Shown: positions 1 through 6,199, counted from the first letter of the stretch. The stretch is DNA of 9,393 nt from Methanobacteriota archaeon (GCA_018662715.1 JABJFP010000289.1:1-9393); one strand, 5' to 3'. The notes: a model not told the origin generated them from the letters alone. Made by a program: numbers and translations.

Positions 1-133
1 AATCGACCACATTCATCCCCGATCAAAAGGAGGTGAACGCTGGGATGCTAGCAACTGCACGACGGCCTGTCGTCCCTGTAACCAACTCAAGGGCTCTATG
101 TCCATTGAGGACTTTCACCTGATGATTGCCTAA
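1..133 (+). CDS. HNH endonuclease, C-terminal fragment (5' end outside window)
   Basis: The frame starting at base 2 is open from the window edge to TAA at 131-133 and gives 43 residues. It carries the C-terminal half of an HNH nuclease: DHIHPRSKGG (the first His region), then an Asn in DASNC, then ACRPCNQLKG with the paired Cys and the Asn that often accompany a structural zinc in this family. The order DH-x-P-S-GG / N / C-x-x-C-N-x-x-KG is typical of small free-standing phage HNH enzymes, which nick or cut DNA and often act as homing endonucleases. Only the last part is visible, so length and start are unknown. The next gene starts 2 bases after its stop. Family call is firm; role as a homing or a packaging-associated nuclease is open. 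Confidence 0.85.
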   Translation, partial: IDHIHPRSKGGERWDASNCTTACRPCNQLKGSMSIEDFHLMIA

Positions 134-135
134 TT

Positions 136-369
136 ATGCCAAAACCAGACATCGAAGATGTAGCTGCCGACCTAGAGCTGGTCAAGCACATTATTGAGGG
201 ACTGGATCATAGGGTCCAGCAGCTTGAAGCACGTCTACCTCTTAGCCACGTTGCCTTTGGATTAACAAAGGAAGTAGGTGAAGATGAGACTGTGTTTCAC
301 GTACACATGGTTGACCACTATGGTCGGCCAGCCCAGGTTACATTTACTCTACAGAACGAAGATTTATGA
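136..369 (+). CDS. Small hypothetical protein, 77 aa, acidic coiled-coil N-terminus
   Basis: I do not recognise this protein. Residues 1-35 are charged with a heptad-like spacing of Leu, Val and Ile (LELVKHIIEGLDHRVQQLEA), which suggests a short coiled coil or helical oligomerisation segment. The second half (from about residue 38) is rich in Val, Phe and Thr and looks like a small beta domain. The ATG comes 2 bases after the HNH stop, and no Shine-Dalgarno sequence precedes it. The stop overlaps the next gene's start in an ATGA arrangement (366-369), so the pair is probably translationally coupled. Position at the head of a tail-gene cassette suggests a small virion or assembly protein, but this is inference from context only. 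Confidence 0.75.
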   Translation: MPKPDIEDVAADLELVKHIIEGLDHRVQQLEARLPLSHVAFGLTKEVGEDETVFHVHMVDHYGRPAQVTFTLQNEDL

Positions 370-737
370 GCTACCCAAAACAGCTACAGCTATTTGATAA
401 GACCGTCATCAACAGTAATATTGGTACTCCTTCCTTTGGGGATAAGGTTGTACTGGGTGACGGCTCTACAGTCGTCGCTCCCTACACCGTCAACATGATC
501 ATCCGCTTCCTTGAAGAGGACTACACCGGCTACCTCACAACAGTCGATCATGTACGGCATGAGCCTCGGTTCCGTCCGTTTGATACAGCCTTTGGAGATG
601 TTGTGGTGTTTGCTCCAGGCACCATCTCTGGAGATCAAGCTGCTAATGAGCTGATCGAAGTCATGCGTGTCCTCTGGGACATCGACCGTGCTGTCTCCCC
701 TAACAGCATCGGCCACGCTACATCCGTATTAACCTAA
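366..737 (+). CDS. Hypothetical protein, 123 aa, probable virion-associated
   Basis: Not recognised. The protein is a soluble mix of short beta-like stretches and loops (GDKVVLGDGSTVVAPYTV, FGDVVVFAPGTISGD) with a helical segment near residues 92-107 (ANELIEVMRVLWDIDRA). There is no signal peptide or membrane segment. It overlaps the preceding gene by ATGA, and its own stop is followed within 7 bases by a GC hairpin (744-758), so it closes a small transcription or translation unit. A long antisense frame covers it but reads as a shadow. A virion role is inferred only from the neighbours. Confidence 0.75.
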   Translation: MSYPKQLQLFDKTVINSNIGTPSFGDKVVLGDGSTVVAPYTVNMIIRFLEEDYTGYLTTVDHVRHEPRFRPFDTAFGDVVVFAPGTISGDQAANELIEVMRVLWDIDRAVSPNSIGHATSVLT

Positions 738-743
738 CCCCTT

Positions 744-758
744 GGCCCCTTTGGGGCC
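744..758 (+). terminator. Short GC hairpin between genes, weak terminator or processing site
   Basis: GGCCCC, a TTT loop and GGGGCC form a perfect 6-bp stem 6 bases after the preceding stop. No T-run follows (TCATTACCC), so it is not a classical intrinsic terminator. It may be an attenuator, an RNA-stability element or a factor-dependent site. Confidence 0.45.
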
Positions 759-785
759 TCATTACCCAACTAACCCACACCTACG

Positions 786-1433
786 ATGACTGAATCCTAT
801 TCTATTGAGAAGAGGCAAAACCCTTTCCAATTCTATGCCTCTGAGTTCCTCGGAGACGTGCCCAACACTGATGAGCTATTTGAGCTTGATGCTCCTGTCG
901 GTGCTATGTGCTATGTAGTAAACACTGGCTATACATACATCCAAGCCCATAAGGGTGACTGGAAGCAGTTAAAGGCTGGTAAGGGCTCTACTGGTAGAGC
1001 AGGTGAACGTGGTCCTGTTGGGGCTGTGGGACCTCCTGGTAAAGATGGACTCAGCATTGAAGGCAGACCTGGCCGAGAGGGCCGTCCTGGTCATAGAGGC
1101 TATCGAGGACTGCCTGGTGCAGATGGTGTCAATGGTACCAATGGTCGTGATGGTGCTCCAGGCCTAGACGGTAAAGATGGTAAAGACGGCAAAGATGGCT
1201 GTCACGGTAGAGATGGCTTACCTGGTAAAACAGGCCCTAGAGGGTTTACAGGTACCAACGGTGAGGATGGGCGAGGATGGGTAGGTGGTGAATATGACCA
1301 CGTAACCGGACAAGCTACTTTCACATCAGACGATGGATTGACCTTCAAAACAGGAGACCTACGTGGAGCCCCATCTCCTTGGGGTAATCTTTCACTTGAA
1401 CAACTTGCTAATGCTTTAAGACCTTACCTATGA
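786..1433 (+). CDS. Collagen-like phage tail/virion protein, 215 aa
   Basis: Residues 1-64 form a globular N-terminal part. From G67 to G162 the protein is Gly-X-Y: G67-G88 at strict three-residue spacing, one interruption (GLSIE, 88-92), then G93-G162 with a glycine at every third position. This includes a GKDGKDGKDG run. Such a region is expected to fold as a collagen-type triple helix, so the protein should be a trimer. Residues 163-195 (GRGWVGGEYDHVTGQATFTSDDGL and following) are a small beta domain that commonly follows collagen stalks in phage fibres, and the tail (LSLEQLANALRPYL) is helical. This fits a fibre or surface-exposed virion decoration. No Shine-Dalgarno precedes the ATG at 786. 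The stop overlaps the next start (ATGA, 1430-1433). Confidence 0.85.
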   Translation: MTESYSIEKRQNPFQFYASEFLGDVPNTDELFELDAPVGAMCYVVNTGYTYIQAHKGDWKQLKAGKGSTGRAGERGPVGAVGPPGKDGLSIEGRPGREGRPGHRGYRGLPGADGVNGTNGRDGAPGLDGKDGKDGKDGCHGRDGLPGKTGPRGFTGTNGEDGRGWVGGEYDHVTGQATFTSDDGLTFKTGDLRGAPSPWGNLSLEQLANALRPYL

Positions 1434-1729
1434 ACTCATACAACCCATCAGTAGACCTGACGATATTCCCCAGGATTAACTTCTTAGCCACCTTTGAGCC
1501 TCGTGCTTATCAGAGAGATGCGAATGGTCGTATCTTCCTGAAGTTCGGATTTACAGACATCGATGATGAGTTTCTGTACCCACCAGCTTCTGGCTCTGAT
1601 CAGTTGGTAGATCTTCTCCCCTTTCCTGTAGACCTAGGACCGTTAGCCACAACCATCCCCACAGGTCTGTATGATCTGCGTGAGGATAACAATACCCCAC
1701 AAACCTATGACCTTATCCCCCTTAATTAA
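1430..1729 (+). CDS. Hypothetical protein, 99 aa, in tail-fibre cassette
   Basis: Not recognised. The sequence is rich in Asp, Pro, Leu and aromatic residues, with short hydrophobic strands (DLTIFPRINFLATFEP, GRIFLKFGFTDIDDEFLYPP) and no repeats, signal peptide or membrane segment. It overlaps the collagen-like gene by ATGA and is separated from the next fibre-like gene by 2 bases, so it belongs to the same translational chain. A virion baseplate, fibre-connector or chaperone role would fit the context but cannot be shown from the sequence. Confidence 0.75.
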   Translation: MNSYNPSVDLTIFPRINFLATFEPRAYQRDANGRIFLKFGFTDIDDEFLYPPASGSDQLVDLLPFPVDLGPLATTIPTGLYDLREDNNTPQTYDLIPLN

Positions 1730-1731
1730 CT

Positions 1732-2622
1732 ATGGCTGATACACTTCTATTTAGAGGCGGATCTTCCGCTGACATCTCAGTATCTACTGTTCAAAGCAGG
1801 GAGCTGGTGATTGATACAGATACAGATCAGATTGTCTCTGGTGCTTCTAAGAAGAAGACGGTGATGGAGAATGCCTCAGGAAATGCCAAGATTCATGGCA
1901 CTCTTGAATTTGGTGATGGCTCTGTCCAGACGACAGCAGCAACTGGTGGTGGTGCTGTAGATAGTGTCAACGGTCAAACAGGTGTTGTCGTCCTCGATGC
2001 ATCTGATGTTGGCGCTGCAACTACTGCTCAGGGAACCACAGCCGACTCAGCACTACAACCGGGAGACAACGTATCATCTCTAGTAAATGACGCGGGTTAT
2101 CTTACTTCCGTAGCAGCAGCACCTGTAGATAGTGTCAACAGTAAGACCGGCGTTGTTGTCCTTAATGCTTCTGATGTGGGAGCTGCTACTACTGCCCAGG
2201 GAGCTAAAGCTGACTCCGCATTACAATCAGGTAATAATGTATCAGCACTGGTAAATGATGCTGGTTATCTTACGTCAGCATTGCAATCAGGCAATAATGT
2301 ATCAGAACTGGTAAATGATGCTGGTTATCTTACGTCAGCTGCCGCAGCACCTGTTGATAGCGTCAATGGTCAGACCGGCGTTGTTGTTTTAACTGCAACA
2401 AACGTAGGTGCTGCAACAACTGCCCAAGGCACTACGGCTGACTCAGCAGTACAACCTGGAGATAACGTCTCAGGACTTACTAACGATGCAGACTATGTGC
2501 CTTCTAACCCAACAGGGGTTTCTGGGGCAGATGCCATTACAAACATGATGAGCTTGACTCAATCTCAATACGATGCGATTAGCTCCCCAAATGTCTCCAC
2601 CCTCTATGTAATTACACCTTGA
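1732..2622 (+). CDS. Repeat-containing tail-fibre-like protein, 296 aa
   Basis: The N-terminus (LFRGGSSADIS..., then RELVIDTDTDQIVSG at about 23-37) resembles the short beta module found at the start of many phage fibre and tropism proteins. From residue 76 come three copies of a 56-residue unit beginning VDSVN..TGVVVL.A..VGAATTAQG and ending NVS.LVNDAGYLTS. They start at residues 76, 132 and 208. The middle copy is 20 residues longer because its last segment is duplicated. The C-terminal MSLTQSQYDAISSPNVSTLY is like the LTQ-x-x-YDAL...NTLYVI ending of phage upper tail-fibre or minor tail proteins. It probably forms a trimeric beta-structured fibre whose length is set by repeat number. The ATG follows the previous stop by 2 bases and has no Shine-Dalgarno sequence. 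Confidence 0.8.
   Translation: MADTLLFRGGSSADISVSTVQSRELVIDTDTDQIVSGASKKKTVMENASGNAKIHGTLEFGDGSVQTTAATGGGAVDSVNGQTGVVVLDASDVGAATTAQGTTADSALQPGDNVSSLVNDAGYLTSVAAAPVDSVNSKTGVVVLNASDVGAATTAQGAKADSALQSGNNVSALVNDAGYLTSALQSGNNVSELVNDAGYLTSAAAAPVDSVNGQTGVVVLTATNVGAATTAQGTTADSAVQPGDNVSGLTNDADYVPSNPTGVSGADAITNMMSLTQSQYDAISSPNVSTLYVITP
1957..2484 (+). repeat. Three 168-bp repeat units in the fibre gene
   Basis: Units begin at the Val codon before GAT at 1957, 2125 and 2353. Spacing is 168 bp and then 228 bp, the latter being 168 plus the extra 60-bp duplication. The units are clearly related at protein level but diverged at synonymous sites, so they are older than the 60-bp duplication. The third unit degenerates after the NVSGLTNDADY segment. 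Confidence 0.8.
2221..2340 (+). repeat. 60-bp tandem duplication inside the fibre gene
   Basis: Bases 2221-2280 and 2281-2340 are direct tandem copies differing at 4 positions by eye. They encode two 20-residue units beginning LQSGNNVS, which differ by one residue (A versus E before LVNDAGYLTSA). The reading frame is kept. Confidence 0.9.
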
Positions 2623-2625
2623 CCT

Positions 2626-3669
2626 ATGTCACCCTTATTCCAACAAAACAAAGTTTATGTAGGTAGTAGTGCTGCCAGTGCTGCCTACCTTGGTTCTGTT
2701 TTACTGTTTACTGCGACCCCTGCGGTTAGTGCACAACTACAGATGGTTATTAACACTGAAGCAGACACCGCTAGTAATACTGCCTTCAATGTTCGATCCA
2801 AAGATACGGCTTTGTTTGACATTGACTGGGGAGATGGCAATGTTGAAACAGCTCAAAACAGTAATCTTCTTCTCCATACTTATAGCTCTCCTGGTGTCTA
2901 CACTGTAACGATTACATCTGATTCTGGGTTCATACCTTACAACAACGACAGGGCTGCCGATGCTAGGCAAGTCATTAACGTAAGTTGGCCAACCTCAGTG
3001 GACTTCCCATTTGGCACTGAACTGCTTAAGGCTTGGCACGGATGCCGTAACATGACAAGCTTTGATCTTGTTGACACATCTTCGGTTGAAAGTCTCAGTA
3101 ATACCTGGAATAACTGTAGTAGCTTAACTAGCTTCCCATTGATTGATACTTCTTCAGTCACTAGTTTTTTTAAGGCTTGGTATAAATGCGAAAGCTTAAC
3201 TAGCTTCCCATTGATTGATGTTTCTTCAGCTAGCACTCTTAATACTTCTTGGAACTTTTGCAGTCAGCTAGCCACCTTTCCACTTATTGATACTTCTTCA
3301 ATTAGCGGCTTTAATCTATCTTGGTCCGCGTGTTCTGCTTTAACCAGTTTTCCATTGATCGATACTTCTTCAGCCACTTATTTCACTTCTACTTGGAAAG
3401 GCTGCACTTCGTTGACCACTTTCCCTGCCAACATGTTTGATACCACTGGGACACTGACTTCTACGGCTTTCAGTAACGCTTTTACCAACTGTGCTCTTAG
3501 TGCCCAATCTATTGAAAACATTCTCACGTCGTTAGACACTAATGGACAATCAAACGTGAGCCTGAACCTCAATGGAGGTACTAACGCTCCAAGAGCATCT
3601 TGGTCTGCTGCTGCTAACACAGCCTATGGAAACTTGATTGGCAAAGGCTGGTCTATCTCTTACAACTGA
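2626..3669 (+). CDS. PKD-like plus BspA/DUF285-type leucine-rich repeat protein, 347 aa; putative adhesin
   Basis: Residues 64-71 read FDIDWGDG, followed at 84 by HTYSSPGVYTVTIT. This is the signature of a PKD-type immunoglobulin-like domain (WGDG, then HTY..PG.YTV). From C140 there are five full 24-residue repeats (140-163, 164-187, 188-211, 212-235, 236-259), each starting with Cys, carrying a core like LTSFPLIDTSS and ending in a Trp-containing segment. A sixth partial copy follows (CTSLTTFPANMFDTT). This spacing and the 'C..L..FP.ID..S' pattern match BspA/DUF285-type surface LRRs. The C-terminal 70 residues are non-repetitive and end SWSAAANTAYGNLIGKGWSI, an LRR-cap-like ending. PKD and LRR modules are usual in cell-surface binding proteins, so a tail-tip or virion adhesin is inferred. 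The ATG is 3 bases after the previous stop, with no signal peptide. Confidence 0.8.
   Translation: MSPLFQQNKVYVGSSAASAAYLGSVLLFTATPAVSAQLQMVINTEADTASNTAFNVRSKDTALFDIDWGDGNVETAQNSNLLLHTYSSPGVYTVTITSDSGFIPYNNDRAADARQVINVSWPTSVDFPFGTELLKAWHGCRNMTSFDLVDTSSVESLSNTWNNCSSLTSFPLIDTSSVTSFFKAWYKCESLTSFPLIDVSSASTLNTSWNFCSQLATFPLIDTSSISGFNLSWSACSALTSFPLIDTSSATYFTSTWKGCTSLTTFPANMFDTTGTLTSTAFSNAFTNCALSAQSIENILTSLDTNGQSNVSLNLNGGTNAPRASWSAAANTAYGNLIGKGWSISYN
3043..3402 (+). repeat. Five 72-bp coding repeats (LRR units)
   Basis: Five in-frame 72-bp units begin at TGC codons 3043, 3115, 3187, 3259 and 3331; a sixth, partial unit starts at 3403. Parts are nearly identical in DNA, for example the stretch AGCTTAACTAGCTTCCCATT at the start of units two and three, while the segment after the SS codons varies freely. 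Confidence 0.85.
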
Positions 3670-3676
3670 TTTTATT

Positions 3677-3868
3677 ATGGGACCTTTTACTGAAACAAAA
3701 TGGATTGTATGTCACAATGGCAGTGGTGTTATCCACTATGTAATCCTTGAGCCTGGGACTATTATGGAGACAGGACAGCCATACTGTGAGGGCTTTGCTG
3801 ACAGAGATGATGCACTAGCTAGAGCTATCAAGCTTGGCTATGTACTTCCTATTGAATCTACTATCTGA
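3677..3868 (+). CDS. Small hypothetical protein, 63 aa
   Basis: I place the start at ATG 3677, 7 bases after the adhesin stop, because the alternative upstream ATG (3638) lies inside the adhesin gene and the extra 13 residues look like a shadow. The product begins MGPFTETKWIVCHNGSGVIHY and has two beta-like strands, then a helix at residues 40-54 (ADRDDALARAIKLGY). The DRDDALARAI ending resembles a compact alpha/beta fold for a small cytoplasmic or virion protein. I do not recognise a function. It is the last gene before a UUCG hairpin and so ends the fibre cassette. Confidence 0.7.
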   Translation: MGPFTETKWIVCHNGSGVIHYVILEPGTIMETGQPYCEGFADRDDALARAIKLGYVLPIESTI

Positions 3869-3878
3869 TAAACCTTAT

Positions 3879-3892
3879 GGGCCTTCGGGCCC
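3879..3892 (+). terminator. UUCG-capped GC hairpin after fibre cassette
   Basis: GGGCC, TTCG, GGCCC forms a perfect 5-bp stem with an extra-stable C(UUCG)G tetraloop, 10 bases after the preceding stop. No T-run follows (TCCCTACT), so it may be a partial terminator, or an RNA-processing or 3'-end protection element, rather than a full intrinsic terminator. Confidence 0.55.
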
Positions 3893-3900
3893 TCCCTACT

Positions 3901-3939
3901 ATGGACCTACAACAATTAGAACAAAGAGTCAAGAACTGA
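3901..3939 (+). other. 12-codon mini-ORF resembling the terminase N-terminus
   Basis: ATG at 3901 opens MDLQQLEQRVKN then TGA (3937-3939), directly before the ATG of the next gene at 3941. The peptide resembles the terminase start MDHQELEHKIRSDF, with identical M, D, Q, L, E at matching positions and conservative changes elsewhere; the DNA is similar over the same stretch. It may be a leftover of an older terminase start, or a coincidence. No Shine-Dalgarno sequence precedes it. Confidence 0.35.
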
Positions 3940-3940
3940 T

Positions 3941-4213
3941 ATGCCAAAGTTCCGTCTTAACGAGTTTAAGGCGGTAGCTAGGTGGCTGGATAGGAAACTA
4001 CCCGGCCCCTTGGCCTTTTTCCTGAAAGGCTGGCTATGGGGCCTAGAAGAGCGTTACATCGACGCTAAGGTCGTTGCAGCTGTAGATAAGGGGATTGCAC
4101 CTCACCTACCTCCCGAGCCTACTGTAGCCCCTCCTAGCTACCACTCAGAGCCTTCCGAAGTGGAAGGACTAGACACTATTGAACTTAAAGCACCATGGAC
4201 CACCAAGAACTAG
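3941..4213 (+). CDS. Hypothetical protein, 90 aa; positional candidate for small terminase or holin
   Basis: The N-terminal half is basic and aromatic (MPKFRLNEFKAVARWLDRKL), followed by a short hydrophobic stretch at residues 21-35 (PGPLAFFLKGWLWGL), an amphipathic helix (EERYIDAKVVAAVDKG), and a Pro-rich acidic C-terminus (PPEPTVAPPSYHSEPSEVEG). In T7 the slots before the large terminase hold a holin (gp17.5), the 89-aa small terminase (gp18) and Rz (gp18.5). This protein is the same size as gp18 and in the right place, but I see no clear sequence match. The hydrophobic patch is short for a membrane span, though an amphipathic membrane-binding role is possible. Its last 19 bases overlap the terminase gene in another frame, implying coupled translation. 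Confidence 0.7.
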   Translation: MPKFRLNEFKAVARWLDRKLPGPLAFFLKGWLWGLEERYIDAKVVAAVDKGIAPHLPPEPTVAPPSYHSEPSEVEGLDTIELKAPWTTKN

Positions 4214-5919
4214 AACACAAAATAAGATCTGATTTTAAGGTCTTTCTAACATTGGTCTGGCGAGAGCTGGATCTGCCCAAGCCCACAAGAGCACAACTCT
4301 GTATTGCCGATTACCTCCAGAACGGACCTAAGCGTCTACAGATCTCTGCTTTCCGTGGGGTTGGTAAGAGCTGGATTACTGCTGCCTTTGTTCTGTGGGT
4401 TCTCTTCAATGATCCAGATAAAAAGATCATGGTTATCTCTGCCTCCAAGGAGCGTGCTGATAACTTCTCTATCTTCTGTCAAAAACTTATCCTTGATATA
4501 TCATGGCTGAACTTCCTAGGACCACAGGACAAGGACCAGAGATGGAGCCGGATAAGCTTCGATGTAGGGCCTGCCAAACCTCACCAAGCCCCCTCTGTGA
4601 AGAGTGTAGGCATCACAGGGCAGATGACTGGCTCCAGGGCGCACTTGATGATCTTCGACGACGTGGAAGTACCCGCCAACAGTGCGACCGATATGCAGAG
4701 AGAAAAACTCCTCCAACTAGTAACTGAAAGTGAATCAATTCTCACCCCGGACAACGACTCAAGGATTCTTTTCCTCGGTACGCCACAGTCAACGTTCACG
4801 ATCTACAGGAAGCTCGCAGAGCGTTCCTACAGGCCCTTCGTCTGGCCTTCACGCTATCCCAAGGACACAGCCAACTATGAGGGGCTCCTTGCTCCCCAGT
4901 TGGTTGATGACATCGAGAAAGGAGTGGAGAGATGGACACCCACCGATAGCCGATTCTCTGACCTAGACTTAATGGAACGAGAGGCCGCTATGGGCCGCTC
5001 TAACTTCATGCTTCAGTTCCAGCTAGATACCTCGCTGTCTGACTCGGAGAAGTTCCCCCTTAAGTTCCAAGATCTTATCGTTACCTCCCTCGGACCTGAG
5101 TGTGCTGAACGTTATGCTTGGTCGGCTGATCCCCGTTATATGATCAAAACCCTAAACCCCGTAGGACTGCCCGGAGACCGCTTCTACGGGCCTATGTTCA
5201 TTGATGAGGGTATTTGCCCTTACGACGAGACAATCGTCTCTGTAGACCCTTCTGGACGTGGCTCAGACGAGACAACAGCCTGTGTTCTCTCTCAAGCTAA
5301 TGGTTACATCTTCATTAGACAGATGATGGCCTTCAAAGATGGTTACTCCGATGATACCCTCACAGCTATCATTCGTATGGGTAAACGACACGGAGCCTCT
5401 AAGCTTCTTGTTGAATCTAACTTCGGTGACGGTATGGTCTGTGAACTCTTCAAGCGACACCTCATACAGATGCAAGTCGGTATGGATGTTGAAGAGGTTC
5501 GCGCTACTGTTCGTAAGGAAGAACGTATCATTCAAACCCTTGAACCCCTCCTTAACCAGCACAAGCTGATCATGGATCCTAAGGTTCTTGAATGGGACTA
5601 CGCTTCTAATCCTGAGTCTCCCCCTGAGAGACGGCTTGAGTATATGCTCATGTATCAGATGAGTAGGATGTGTCGTGATAAAGGAGCTGTTAAGCACGAT
5701 GACCGTATCGATGCTATGGCTCAAGGGTGTCAATACTTCATTGATGCTGTCGCTCAATCAGCACATCAAGCACAAGCTAGAAGGAAGAATGAAGAGTGGA
5801 ATGCAATGATGACTGCCTTTGAAAATCACCCACATCTGGCTACTGATGCCCTTGTTTTAGGACACTCCTTCAGAAACATACAAGGAGGAGCTGAAACTAA
5901 AGTCTGGGACTGGGTTTAG
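4195..5919 (+). CDS. terL: Terminase large subunit, T7 gp19 type (DNA maturase B), 574 aa
   Basis: This is the ATP-driven motor and nuclease that cuts concatemeric phage DNA and pumps it into the prohead through the portal. The Walker A motif is FRGVGKS at 53-59 and Walker B is LMIFDDVE at 151-158. The block SVKSVGITGQMTGSRA between them and the following VEVPANSAT are very close to T7 gp19. FLGTPQS is the coupling-motif region. The RNase H-like nuclease domain has its acidic residues in VDPSGRGSDET (D351), VESNFGDG (406-413) and HDDRIDAMA (501-509). Length is close to the 586 aa of T7 gp19 and no motif is missing. I chose ATG 4195 because the N-terminal helix (DFKVFLTLVWREL) follows at the usual distance. 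It overlaps the upstream gene by 19 bases, has no Shine-Dalgarno sequence and is followed by a terminator. Confidence 0.97.
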   Translation: MDHQELEHKIRSDFKVFLTLVWRELDLPKPTRAQLCIADYLQNGPKRLQISAFRGVGKSWITAAFVLWVLFNDPDKKIMVISASKERADNFSIFCQKLILDISWLNFLGPQDKDQRWSRISFDVGPAKPHQAPSVKSVGITGQMTGSRAHLMIFDDVEVPANSATDMQREKLLQLVTESESILTPDNDSRILFLGTPQSTFTIYRKLAERSYRPFVWPSRYPKDTANYEGLLAPQLVDDIEKGVERWTPTDSRFSDLDLMEREAAMGRSNFMLQFQLDTSLSDSEKFPLKFQDLIVTSLGPECAERYAWSADPRYMIKTLNPVGLPGDRFYGPMFIDEGICPYDETIVSVDPSGRGSDETTACVLSQANGYIFIRQMMAFKDGYSDDTLTAIIRMGKRHGASKLLVESNFGDGMVCELFKRHLIQMQVGMDVEEVRATVRKEERIIQTLEPLLNQHKLIMDPKVLEWDYASNPESPPERRLEYMLMYQMSRMCRDKGAVKHDDRIDAMAQGCQYFIDAVAQSAHQAQARRKNEEWNAMMTAFENHPHLATDALVLGHSFRNIQGGAETKVWDWV

Positions 5920-5950
5920 AGCGAAAAAGAAGAGAAGAGGGACCCTTACG

Positions 5951-5972
5951 CTGGGAGAGTGGTGCCTTCCAG
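5951..5972 (+). other. Hairpin just after the terminase gene
   Basis: CTGGGAG (5951-5957) pairs with CTTCCAG (5966-5972), 7 bp including one G-U pair, around an 8-base loop. It sits 32 bases after the terminase stop and 19 bases before the intrinsic terminator. Possible roles are RNA 3'-end protection, processing, or a landmark for terminase cleavage; none can be proven here. Confidence 0.4.
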
Positions 5973-5990
5973 TGTGGATATGCGGTGATT

Positions 5991-6022
5991 AACCCCTTGC
6001 GAAATACGCGGGGGTTTCTTTC
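5991..6022 (+). terminator. Intrinsic (Rho-independent) terminator after terL
   Basis: AACCCC (5991-5996) pairs with GGGGTT (6011-6016), with an inner stem GCG (5999-6001) and CGC (6007-6009) closing an AAATA loop. It is followed by the T-rich tail TCTTTCT. It should end the late transcript that carries the fibre and terminase genes. Confidence 0.8.
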
Positions 6023-6199
6023 TCAGCACATCTAGAGGCCCTATGAGGGAGCGGAGCGACCGAATCCGATCTGGATAAAGGTTCTTCAAACACACACCAA
6101 CACCAACAAACTTAATAGGCTGATAACGCTTCTCGGTACGAGGCCTGTTATTCTTCTATTACATACACATTCCACAAACAGTTAACCTTAACAACAACA

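Larger units (their letters stand above)
5920..6199. other. Non-coding region between terL and small genes; possible genome-end/terminal-repeat zone
   Basis: No credible gene lies in these 280 bases. They contain the two hairpins above. At 6123-6151 there is an imperfect hairpin (ATAAC/GTTAT outer stem, CTCG/CGAG inner stem with a GTA loop). Bases 6091-6110 are an A/C-only stretch. No convincing sigma70 promoter was found by eye. In T7-like phages the direct terminal repeat lies downstream of the large terminase, so if the window comes from a circularised or concatemer assembly, the genome ends may be here. A single window cannot show the second copy. Confidence 0.4.

Noticed and set aside
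390..716. 108-codon minus-strand frame opposite the 123-aa gene
   Set aside because: It is antisense to a gene that is coupled to its neighbour by ATGA, and no ribosome-binding site or promoter is seen.
3043..3402. Regular 72-bp repeats considered as a CRISPR array
   Set aside because: The repeats are contiguous, in frame and encode a protein repeat; there are no unique spacers of fixed length.
2937..3620. Minus-strand frames across the LRR repeats (99 and 80 codons)
   Set aside because: They simply mirror the 72-bp coding repeats (repeated SINGKLVKL) and have no independent support.
2626..3669. Diversity-generating retroelement target
   Set aside because: No reverse transcriptase or template repeat is in the window, and variation follows protein repeat units rather than adenine-specific changes.
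5263..5757. 164-codon open frame on the minus strand inside the terminase gene
   Set aside because: It lies wholly antisense to the conserved nuclease domain of terL, has no ribosome-binding context, and all other genes are on the + strand. It is a codon-bias shadow.
5937..6000. tRNA-like stretch after terL
   Set aside because: Two hairpins are present, but no cloverleaf, no TTC-type T-loop and no acceptor stem could be assembled.
6085..6160. Sigma70 promoter in front of the 105-aa gene
   Set aside because: TTCAAA and TAATAG boxes are 22 bases apart and no better-spaced pair was found, so I do not call a promoter.
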